From: an uncultured Eubacteriales bacterium | GTDB lineage: Bacteria; Bacillota; Clostridia; Oscillospirales; CAG-272 | Direction: 5' to 3' | DNA: 5,967 bases | NCBI GenBank assembly: GCA_900556615.1 | Contig: USPP01000110.1 | Location: 1 to 5,967 of the forward strand | In this document: positions 1-5,267 of the stretch, piece by piece | How the letters are laid out: every line of letters starts with the position of its first letter | Numbering within the stretch: position 1 is the stretch's first letter | Made by a program: the position numbers and the translations under genes | Notes under the pieces: generated by a model | What the model was told of the DNA's origin: nothing | The model's database searches: none | The model's input: only the letters and a program-made list of their open reading frames with translations

Positions 1-2589
1 CGCAGGGCAGAAGAGGCGCTTCGCCGCGTCGGTCTGGGAGATCAGATGCAGAAAAAGCCCAATCAGATGTCGGGCGGTCAGATGCAGAGAGTTGCAATTG
101 CCCGTGCTATTGTCAATGATCCGGAAATCCTGCTTGCAGATGAGCCTACCGGAGCGCTTGATTCCGAGACCAGTATACAGGTTATGGAAATTTTAAAAGA
201 AATCGCAAGCGACAGACTTGTTATAATGGTAACCCACAATCCGGAGCTTGCCGAAAAATATTCCACAAGAATAATTAGGCTTATGGACGGTAAAGTTATC
301 GGAGACACCGCGCCGTATGTTTCCTCTGAGGAAACAGTTGAATACAATCTGAAAAAGAATAAATCAATGTCTTTTTTTACGGCGCTTGGTCTTTCGATAA
401 ATAATCTTCTTACTAAAAAAGGAAGAACCATCATGACCTGCTTTGCCGGTTCTATCGGTATTATCGGCATAGCCCTTATTCTCTCTGTCTCAAACGGAGT
501 GAATATCTTTATTGATAAGGTGCAGGAGGATACTCTTTCTAAGTATCCGCTGACAATAGAAGCGGAACAGGTTGATATGTCGGTCATGCTTGAGGCAATG
601 TCGGGAACACAGTCATCAGAAAATCAGGAACATGATTTGGATAAAGTATATGCAAGCGATATGATGTTCAAAATGGTAAATATGATGAGCTCTGTACCGA
701 CGAATACCAATAATATTACCGATTTCAAAAAATATATTGATAACAGTGAAGAATTTCAAAAATATGCTTCTGCTATAAAATATTCCTACGATATTCCTAT
801 GAATTTTTATATTAAGAATAGCGATGGTAAAATAAATAAAGCAGATTCCGAAACGGTTATCAGCGATATGTATGAGGCAATGGGCGTTACCATCGGAGGC
901 GGTTCCGCGTCAAGCTCTATGGTTCAATCCTATTCATCCTTTATAAATGTTTGGGAGGAAATGCTTCCCGGTGAAAACGGCGAGCTTGTTAATTCCACAC
1001 TGATGGATCAGTATGATGTGATATACGGAAGCTGGCCTAAGAACAGCAATGAAGTCGTATTGGTTTTGAACGAGCAGAATGAAGTCAGCGATTTTGTGCT
1101 TTATTCACTGGGACTGAAATCCTCTTCTGAGCTATCGGAGCTTATACAGGCTGCAATGCAAGGCGAAAAGCTTGAGCATGAAGAACAGAGCTGGACATAT
1201 GAGGAAATATGCGGCTTGACATTGCGTATGATCTTGGCTGCAGACTGCTGGCAGAAACAAAACGATGGAACATATGTTAATATTGCAGAAACCGAAGCGG
1301 GTCTGTCCTATCTTTTTGACGACGATACGAAATATACGGAAATAAAGATTTCGGGTATCATCAAGCCGAATGAAAATGCGCTTTTTTCCATGATCGGCGG
1401 CTCTCTTGGCTATACTTCGGCGCTTACTGAAGAGATAATCAATAAAACAGCCGAAAGCGATATAGTAAAGGCACAGCTTGAATCGGTCGATATTGATGTT
1501 TTTACGGGTTTGCCCTTCAGTTCCTCTGTTAAAGAACCTGACAAAGCAGAAAAAATCAAGCTTGTAAAAGACTATTTTGCGGGACTCAATGAAGCGGAAA
1601 AAGCCTCTGTTTACTCTGCCATCCTTTCTGTTCCGTCTGAGGAATATCTATCGGATGCTCTTGACCAGTATATGATGAATATGACAAGAGAAACTATGGT
1701 TGAAACTCTCGTAAATGCCTATGCTCAGAAAATGGGAACAACGGATCTTGAATCTATTCGAGCTTATTTTGAAAAGATGACAGACGGTGATCTTTCGGCA
1801 CTGTTTACGGAGCAGGCAGCCGTCATGATAAAAGAACAGTACGCAGAAGGAATGAAACAACAGCTTTCCGGAATGACAGAGTCACAGATTGCCGCTCTTT
1901 TTGACGCAGCGGAATTTTCCGACGAGGATTATGAAGCCTTCTACTCTCTGTATATTCCCAGTTCGGTTTCCGAAGCGACTTATGAAGAAAATATTTCAAA
2001 GCTCGGATACGTTGATATAGACAGCCCGTCCAGTATTGTCATTTATGCTTCTACCTTTAATGATAAGAATAAAATAAGCGATCTTATTGAGGAATATAAC
2101 AGCGGTGTAGAGGAAGAAAATCAAATAAAAATGACCGATTATATCAAGCTTCTTATGTCCTCGGTATCAACCGTTATAAATGCGGTTTCGTATGTATTAA
2201 TTGCATTTGTCGGAATTTCTCTTGTTGTTTCATCGATAATGATAGGAGTTATAACGAATATTTCCGTTCTCGAAAGGACCAAAGAAATCGGAATCTTACG
2301 CGCGGTCGGAGCATCAAAATCCGATATAGCCCATGTGTTTAATGCCGAAACCTTTATCATCGGATTGTTATCGGGAATAATCGGAATAGGAATCACTCTT
2401 CTGCTTATAATACCTATTAATCTGATACTTCATTACTTTACCGGCATTGCCTATCTAAATGCAAGCTTACCGATTGCCGGGGCAGTCATTCTTATCCTGC
2501 TCAGTATGCTTCTTACCATCATTGCGGGAGTAATACCGTCAAAATCTGCTTCCCGAAAAGATCCGGTTGTTGCTCTTCGAAGCGAATAA
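1..2589 (+). CDS. ABC transporter ATP-binding/permease fusion, MacB/FtsX-like, 5'-partial
   Basis: The frame is open to the window's left edge and ends at TAA 2587-2589, giving 862 visible residues; the ATG at 46 is internal, because coding sequence continues upstream of it. Visible ATPase parts are the ABC signature MSGGQ (residues 23-27), Walker B ILLADE with the following D-loop ALD (about 43-54), and the H-loop histidine in MVTHNPE (residue 79). Walker A and the Q-loop must lie upstream. A first membrane helix follows at about 142-166, then a very large, probably extracellular region (about 170-715), then three helices near 724-753, 783-813 and 823-846. The stretch ERTKEIGILRAVGAS after the second helix is typical of FtsX-type permeases. 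In the MacB family such proteins act as dimers that couple ATP use to movement of an outside domain, often for peptide or antibiotic efflux or sensing. The substrate here cannot be told. A terminator follows directly. The family is clear, the role is not. Confidence 0.93.
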   Translation, partial: RRAEEALRRVGLGDQMQKKPNQMSGGQMQRVAIARAIVNDPEILLADEPTGALDSETSIQVMEILKEIASDRLVIMVTHNPELAEKYSTRIIRLMDGKVIGDTAPYVSSEETVEYNLKKNKSMSFFTALGLSINNLLTKKGRTIMTCFAGSIGIIGIALILSVSNGVNIFIDKVQEDTLSKYPLTIEAEQVDMSVMLEAMSGTQSSENQEHDLDKVYASDMMFKMVNMMSSVPTNTNNITDFKKYIDNSEEFQKYASAIKYSYDIPMNFYIKNSDGKINKADSETVISDMYEAMGVTIGGGSASSSMVQSYSSFINVWEEMLPGENGELVNSTLMDQYDVIYGSWPKNSNEVVLVLNEQNEVSDFVLYSLGLKSSSELSELIQAAMQGEKLEHEEQSWTYEEICGLTLRMILAADCWQKQNDGTYVNIAETEAGLSYLFDDDTKYTEIKISGIIKPNENALFSMIGGSLGYTSALTEEIINKTAESDIVKAQLESVDIDVFTGLPFSSSVKEPDKAEKIKLVKDYFAGLNEAEKASVYSAILSVPSEEYLSDALDQYMMNMTRETMVETLVNAYAQKMGTTDLESIRAYFEKMTDGDLSALFTEQAAVMIKEQYAEGMKQQLSGMTESQIAALFDAAEFSDEDYEAFYSLYIPSSVSEATYEENISKLGYVDIDSPSSIVIYASTFNDKNKISDLIEEYNSGVEEENQIKMTDYIKLLMSSVSTVINAVSYVLIAFVGISLVVSSIMIGVITNISVLERTKEIGILRAVGASKSDIAHVFNAETFIIGLLSGIIGIGITLLLIIPINLILHYFTGIAYLNASLPIAGAVILILLSMLLTIIAGVIPSKSASRKDPVVALRSE

Positions 2590-2591
2590 AA

Positions 2592-2627
2592 TAAGGGGCT
2601 GATGCATTGAAATGCGTCAGCCTCTTG
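2592..2627 (+). other. Stem-loop just after the ABC transporter gene
   Basis: A long inverted repeat starts a few bases after the stop codon. Bases 2593-2607 pair with 2612-2626 around the four-base loop TGAA, giving 15 pairs including two G-T wobbles; one more wobble (2592 with 2627) can be added. No strong T-run follows directly, so alone it is a poor intrinsic terminator. It may protect the 3' end of the mRNA or assist the terminator just downstream. Confidence 0.6.
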
Positions 2628-2636
2628 CTGTATTTT

Positions 2637-2664
2637 ATGCCGGCAGTTATACCGGCGTTTTTTT
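2637..2664 (+). terminator. Intrinsic terminator of the ABC transporter unit
   Basis: Bases 2637-2643 (ATGCCGG) pair with 2652-2658 (CCGGCGT), seven pairs with one wobble and a GC-rich core, around an eight-base loop. A run of seven T follows at 2658-2664. This is the usual shape of a Rho-independent terminator. It lies between the transporter gene and the miaB promoter, so it separates the two transcription units. Confidence 0.72.
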
Positions 2665-2698
2665 ATTAAAGTTAACCGTATTTTTAATATGACTTAGA

Positions 2699-2727
2699 TT
2701 GACATAAAACGAAATTTGAGGTATAAT
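2699..2727 (+). promoter_or_regulatory. Consensus sigma-A-type promoter for miaB
   Basis: TTGACA at 2699-2704 and TATAAT at 2722-2727 both match the housekeeping consensus exactly, with the ideal 17-base spacer. The surroundings are AT-rich. The expected transcription start is near 2733-2735, leaving a leader of about 70 nt before the miaB ATG. No operator-like palindrome overlaps the hexamers. The match is read directly; strength and constitutive use are inference. Confidence 0.88.
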
Positions 2728-2794
2728 ATATTAATAATGTAATTATTTATCGAAACAAACCGAAATAGGGTGAATCGCCGTATGACGATGTTTC

Positions 2795-2801
2795 GGAAAG
2801 G
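2795..2801 (+). promoter_or_regulatory. Ribosome binding site of miaB
   Basis: GGAAAGG lies five bases upstream of the ATG at 2807. It fixes this start: upstream in the same frame the next codons reach a TGA at 2783-2785 with no other start codon between. A short complementary pair, CGAAAC 2751-2756 and GTTTCG 2790-2795, could fold the leader up to the edge of this site, but the loop is long and the pairing weak. Confidence 0.75.
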
Positions 2802-2806
2802 TCAAT

Positions 2807-4237
2807 ATGGCGGAAAATATTTTTCAGAATCCCGACAGTGAATATGTTCTTGAACATAGCCGTTCTTTTCTTTTTGCCTTCGGTCGCAAACCGGGAGTTT
2901 ATATACGAACCTTTGGTTGCCAGCAAAATGAGGCCGACAGCGAGAAGCTTGCCGGTATAGCGGCTGCACTTGGATATGAGTATACAGACAAACCGGAGTC
3001 TGCCGAACTCATTATATTTAATACCTGTGCGGTAAGGGAACACGCGGAGCTGAAAGCATTGTCGCTTACGGGAGAAATTAAGCATATAAAGGCTTCTAAT
3101 CCTAATCTTATCGTTTGCGTATGCGGCTGCATGGTTGCACAGGAGCACCGTCTCAATGATATTAAAAACAGGTATCCCTACGTCGATTTTCTTTTCGGCA
3201 CCGGAACGCCGGAAAAGCTCCCGGAATATTTGGCAAAGACGTTAAAGACAGGAAAAAGAGCTTTTTATCCGGATACTGATGAAACACCGGAAATAACGGA
3301 AGGGCTTCCGGTCAGACGTGAAAGCAGCTTTAAAGCATGGGTAAGCATTATGTACGGCTGTAATAACTTTTGTACATACTGTGTTGTACCATACGTCAGA
3401 GGCAGAGAGAGAAGCAGAAAAAGGGAAGTAATTCTCGATGAAATAAAAGGACTTGTTGCCGATGGATGCCGAGAGATAACCCTGCTCGGACAGAATGTTA
3501 ACTCCTATGGTCGAGGTTTATACGAAAATTACGGATTTGCCGAACTGCTCGAGGATATTTGCAAAATAAAAGGAGAATACTGGATTCGATTTATGACAAG
3601 CCATCCCAAGGATGCTTCTCGCAGACTGATAGATGTGATTGCTTCCAATTCGGGAGACGATTGCCATCCTAAAATTGTGAAGCAATTTCATCTTCCTCTT
3701 CAGTCCGGTTCCGACAGAATCCTTCGCGTGATGAACAGAAAATACGATTCCTCGGCATATCTCTCTCTTATTGACTATATGCGGAAAAAAATACCGGATA
3801 TTGCGCTTTCTACCGATATAATTGTCGGTTTTCCTACAGAAACAGAAAAAGAGTTTTCCGAAACGCTTGAAATGTTGGAAAAGGTAAGATATGACGCATT
3901 TTTTTCTTTTATCTACTCAGTGAGAAAAGGTACCCCTGCCGCCGAAATGACGCAGGTACCGGAAGAAATCAAAGCAGAGCGCTTTAAAAGGCTTCTTGAC
4001 GTTCAAAACCATATTTCTCTTGAGAAAAACCTTGAATATATCGGAAAAACCGAAAGGGTGCTTGTGGAAGGAAAAAGTAAAAATAACCCCGATATGCTTA
4101 CGGGAAGAAACGAAAAAAACCGTCTTGTGCATTTTGCGGGAGACGAGAGGATGACGGGATGCTTTGCCGATGTTCTGATTACCTCGGCGGATACATATGC
4201 GCTTACCGGGATTTTATGTAATGAAATATCTACTTGA
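2807..4237 (+). CDS. miaB: tRNA-2-methylthio-N6-dimethylallyladenosine synthase MiaB
   Basis: This complete 476-residue protein is a MiaB-type methylthiotransferase. The enzyme adds a methylthio group to N6-isopentenyl-adenosine-37 next to the anticodon of tRNAs that read UNN codons, using radical SAM chemistry. The N-terminal UPF0004 domain (about 30-145) has the three cysteines that hold the auxiliary iron-sulfur cluster: C38 in FGCQQNE, C74 in NTCAVRE and C108 in GCM. The radical SAM domain (about 175-400) has the CxxxCxxC motif as C185, C189 and C192, followed by VVPYVRGRERSR, which is typical of MiaB rather than MtaB or RimO. The motifs HLPLQSGSD and DIIVGFPTE are also present. A TRAM-like RNA-binding domain occupies about 410-472. 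Length fits the family. A consensus promoter and GGAAAGG support the start. The next frame begins 30 nt after the stop, so the genes are probably cotranscribed. Confidence 0.97.
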   Translation: MAENIFQNPDSEYVLEHSRSFLFAFGRKPGVYIRTFGCQQNEADSEKLAGIAAALGYEYTDKPESAELIIFNTCAVREHAELKALSLTGEIKHIKASNPNLIVCVCGCMVAQEHRLNDIKNRYPYVDFLFGTGTPEKLPEYLAKTLKTGKRAFYPDTDETPEITEGLPVRRESSFKAWVSIMYGCNNFCTYCVVPYVRGRERSRKREVILDEIKGLVADGCREITLLGQNVNSYGRGLYENYGFAELLEDICKIKGEYWIRFMTSHPKDASRRLIDVIASNSGDDCHPKIVKQFHLPLQSGSDRILRVMNRKYDSSAYLSLIDYMRKKIPDIALSTDIIVGFPTETEKEFSETLEMLEKVRYDAFFSFIYSVRKGTPAAEMTQVPEEIKAERFKRLLDVQNHISLEKNLEYIGKTERVLVEGKSKNNPDMLTGRNEKNRLVHFAGDERMTGCFADVLITSADTYALTGILCNEIST

Positions 4238-4254
4238 TTATATTTGATTTCAAC

Positions 4255-4260
4255 GGAGGG
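4255..4260 (+). promoter_or_regulatory. Ribosome binding site deciding the zinc-ribbon gene start
   Basis: GGAGGG ends seven bases before the ATG at 4268, an ideal position. The in-frame ATG at 4244 lies upstream of this site and has no such sequence before it, so the protein most likely begins MKKIQCDG at 4268. Confidence 0.85.
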
Positions 4261-4267
4261 CACAGAG

Positions 4268-4705
4268 ATGAAGAAAATTCAATGTGATGGCTGCGGAAGT
4301 TCTGATTTTGTAAAGCAGGATGGACTGTTTGTCTGTCAATACTGCGGATTAAAATATTCCTCCGATGAAATAAGCAATATGATGAAAGTCAGAGTGGATA
4401 ATTCGCAAAAAATCTCAAATTTATATGAGCTTGCCCGCAGAGCAAAAAAAGATAATAATTGGGACAAATGCTCAAAATACTATGAGATGATTCTTATAGA
4501 AGGATCGCTAACTTGGGAAGCAGTTTTTTATTCTGATTTTTCTGAATTGATTTTAACCTCGGGGATTTCTTCAGAGCAAATTTGTTTTAAGCTGCTGTCT
4601 CTTCTTGATTCCGTATTTCAGATGATCAAAAAAGACGTTTCCGACTTCGAAAATCAAGAAGATGCTTTGCTTGAAATGTCTCAGAAAATATATGATGTTT
4701 TATAA
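4268..4705 (+). CDS. Zinc-ribbon protein, N-terminal part of a split gene
   Basis: This 145-residue product starts with a compact zinc ribbon: C6xxC9 (CDGC) and C23xxC26 (CQYC), each pair followed by glycine, as in TFIIB-type or rubredoxin-like zinc knuckles. The first line of the protein (GSSDFVKQDGLFVCQYCG) resembles small zinc-ribbon proteins of Firmicutes whose function is unknown to me. After it, SNLYELARRAKKDNNWDKCSK and YYEMILIEGSLTWEAVFY (about 55-95) look like paired helices of a TPR-like repeat, followed by another helical stretch to the end. No signal peptide or membrane helix is seen, so it is probably cytoplasmic. The frame ends at TAA 4703-4705, but the same frame reopens immediately and continues to 5050, so this is probably the front part of a longer protein. 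Its location 30 nt behind miaB suggests cotranscription. A scaffold or nucleic-acid/protein-binding role would be a guess. Confidence 0.8.
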   Translation: MKKIQCDGCGSSDFVKQDGLFVCQYCGLKYSSDEISNMMKVRVDNSQKISNLYELARRAKKDNNWDKCSKYYEMILIEGSLTWEAVFYSDFSELILTSGISSEQICFKLLSLLDSVFQMIKKDVSDFENQEDALLEMSQKIYDVL

Positions 4706-4738
4706 CAGCGCTTTCAAACCTGTTTTTTTGAGAGAGAT

Positions 4739-5050
4739 ATGACTGATAAAATTTCTTTGAATGAAAATTTGGCGCCTATTATTGATACAATTTATTCTTT
4801 GGGCGATAAAATTGACATCTCTTTTTCGGATAATGAAAATATCTGTGTTTTATGTGCAAGCATATGGGAGCTTGGTATAAAGATGGATAGGCAGATGTTA
4901 AGATATTCTCTTAACTCTAAGGCGGCACGAAAGCGAATGCTGCTGTATAGCAATAAGGCGGTATCCTATGATGAAAAGTTTAAGCCTTCGAAATTCGGAC
5001 TTATATATATCAAGGATAAAAGGATAAAATCCATTACAAATTTTAGTTAA
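4739..5050 (+). CDS. C-terminal part of the split zinc-ribbon gene
   Basis: This 103-codon stretch starts at an ATG preceded only by GAGAGAGA very close to it, a weak ribosome binding site. A possible weak hairpin (4711-4718 with 4727-4734) would partly cover that site, so efficient re-initiation is doubtful. The product is helical and soluble-looking, with NENLAPIIDTIYSLGDKID, CASIWELGIKMDRQ and a lysine-rich tail, and has no zinc-ribbon, signal peptide or membrane segment. By itself it matches nothing I can name. Its frame is identical to that of the upstream zinc-ribbon part, and its helical character continues the pattern there, so I read it as the tail of the same protein. The region is strongly AT-rich (about 29 percent GC over 4741-4860 by count), unlike the start of mutS. 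That is consistent with decay or a foreign origin. Confidence 0.5.
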   Translation: MTDKISLNENLAPIIDTIYSLGDKIDISFSDNENICVLCASIWELGIKMDRQMLRYSLNSKAARKRMLLYSNKAVSYDEKFKPSKFGLIYIKDKRIKSITNFS

Positions 5051-5085
5051 CCGTTTGTAAAATTCAGCAAATTTAATTCCAATTC

Positions 5086-5116
5086 GTTTTTTCAGCGGTT
5101 TCTCCGATGAAAAAAC
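5086..5116 (+). other. Stem-loop in the mutS leader (T-run first, A-run second)
   Basis: Bases 5086-5094 (GTTTTTTCA) pair perfectly with 5108-5116 (TGAAAAAAC), nine pairs. Across a G-A mismatch, CGG 5096-5098 can pair with CCG 5104-5106 around a five-base loop. The T-run is on the rising arm and the A-run on the falling arm, so it is not an intrinsic terminator on either strand. Confidence 0.5.
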
Positions 5117-5138
5117 ACCGTTAAGACGGGCAAAGTAA

Positions 5139-5206
5139 GGTTGCGCGCCGAGGGAAGCAGTACAAAATCCGTGATTTCGGACTGCGGTGATATGCGTGCG
5201 TAAACC
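5139..5206 (+). other. Possible folded RNA domain, GC-rich
   Basis: An outer stem can form from GGTT 5139-5142 with AACC 5203-5206 and GCGCGC 5143-5148 with GTGCGT 5196-5201, ten pairs with two wobbles and a bulged A at 5202. Inside, GCAGT 5157-5161 pairs with ACTGC 5181-5185, and AAATC 5165-5169 pairs with GATTT 5173-5177 around a three-base loop. A rival stem, CTGCGG 5182-5187 with CCGCAG 5208-5213, would break the inner GCAGT stem. The pairing was found by eye without energies, so this is a candidate only. Confidence 0.33.
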
Positions 5207-5219
5207 TCCGCAGCGTAAT

Positions 5220-5236
5220 CGATTGTTTTACAATCG
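5220..5236 (+). other. Short hairpin before the mutS ribosome binding site
   Basis: CGATTGT 5220-5226 pairs perfectly with ACAATCG 5230-5236 around three T. A short T-run (5243-5247) follows after six unpaired bases, too far and too short for a good terminator. It ends 18 bases before the mutS Shine-Dalgarno site, so it could affect leader folding or act as a weak attenuator; that is inference. Confidence 0.45.
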
Positions 5237-5254
5237 CCTGAATTTTTATGTGAC

Positions 5255-5260
5255 AAGGAG
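5255..5260 (+). promoter_or_regulatory. Ribosome binding site of mutS
   Basis: AAGGAG, a strong Shine-Dalgarno sequence, ends seven bases before the ATG at 5268. It supports the start MAVTPMMQQYL, which matches the usual beginning of MutS. Confidence 0.88.
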
Positions 5261-5267
5261 AAACAAA

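Larger units (their letters stand above)
4268..5050 (+). pseudogene. Probable full zinc-ribbon gene interrupted by one in-frame TAA
   Basis: From 4268 to 5050 one frame spans 261 codons and contains a single internal stop, TAA at 4703-4705. The 11 codons after it (4706-4738) and the 103 after those are open in the same frame, so no frameshift is needed to join the halves. The joined protein would have a zinc ribbon followed by a run of helices. An alternative is two compensating small indels: the frame starting with TAT at 4701 reads YNSAFKPV past the stop, and the T-run at 4723-4729 could shift it back. Either way the two parts look like one ancestral protein. It could instead be a sequencing error or, less likely, a real two-gene arrangement. 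Confidence 0.6.
5051..5267 (+). other. Non-coding leader region in front of mutS
   Basis: No convincing gene lies in these 217 bases. The first 50 bases are AT-rich (16 of 50 are G or C). Then a block at 5123-5215 is clearly GC-rich (52 of 93 by count), which is unusual for an intergenic stretch next to such an AT-rich gene. Several inverted repeats fall here and are listed separately. I find no consensus promoter; TTACAA 5034-5039 with TAAAAT 5058-5063 (18-base spacer) is the best but weak candidate. No known riboswitch class fits as a whole. Confidence 0.7.

Noticed and set aside
78..587. Long open frames on the minus strand, such as this one and others inside the transporter, miaB and mutS.
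   Set aside because: They lie opposite well-supported genes, lack ribosome binding sites and show no recognisable protein features; they are shadows of the + strand coding sequence.
2670..2679. The ten-base word AGTTAACCGT occurs here and again at 5045-5054, both near gene ends, as a possible repeat element.
   Set aside because: Several shared ten-base words are expected by chance in about 6 kb, and the flanks do not match.
4244..4267. Upstream ATG at 4244 as start of the zinc-ribbon gene (adds eight residues).
   Set aside because: The strong GGAGGG at 4255-4260 lies downstream of that ATG and is ideally placed for the ATG at 4268; the added residues would be coded by the ribosome binding site itself.
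4711..4734. Hairpin CTTTCAAA with TTTGAGAG around a T-rich loop, just after the TAA, as a terminator.
   Set aside because: It is AT-rich and weak, its T-run is in the loop and arm rather than after the stem, and coding-like sequence continues in the same frame beyond it.
5149..5190. The stretch around AGGGAA 5151-5156 and AAAATCCG 5164-5171, then CTGCGG, recalls the core of cobalamin riboswitches.
   Set aside because: The other required elements are missing: no GCCACTG-type or GGAAGGC-type segments, no CAGGAGACC-like end, and mutS is not a cobalamin-related gene. I treat the likeness as chance.
5248..5253. ATG directly followed by TGA just before the mutS Shine-Dalgarno site, as a start-stop element.
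   Set aside because: No ribosome binding site precedes it, and a six-base coincidence is expected often.
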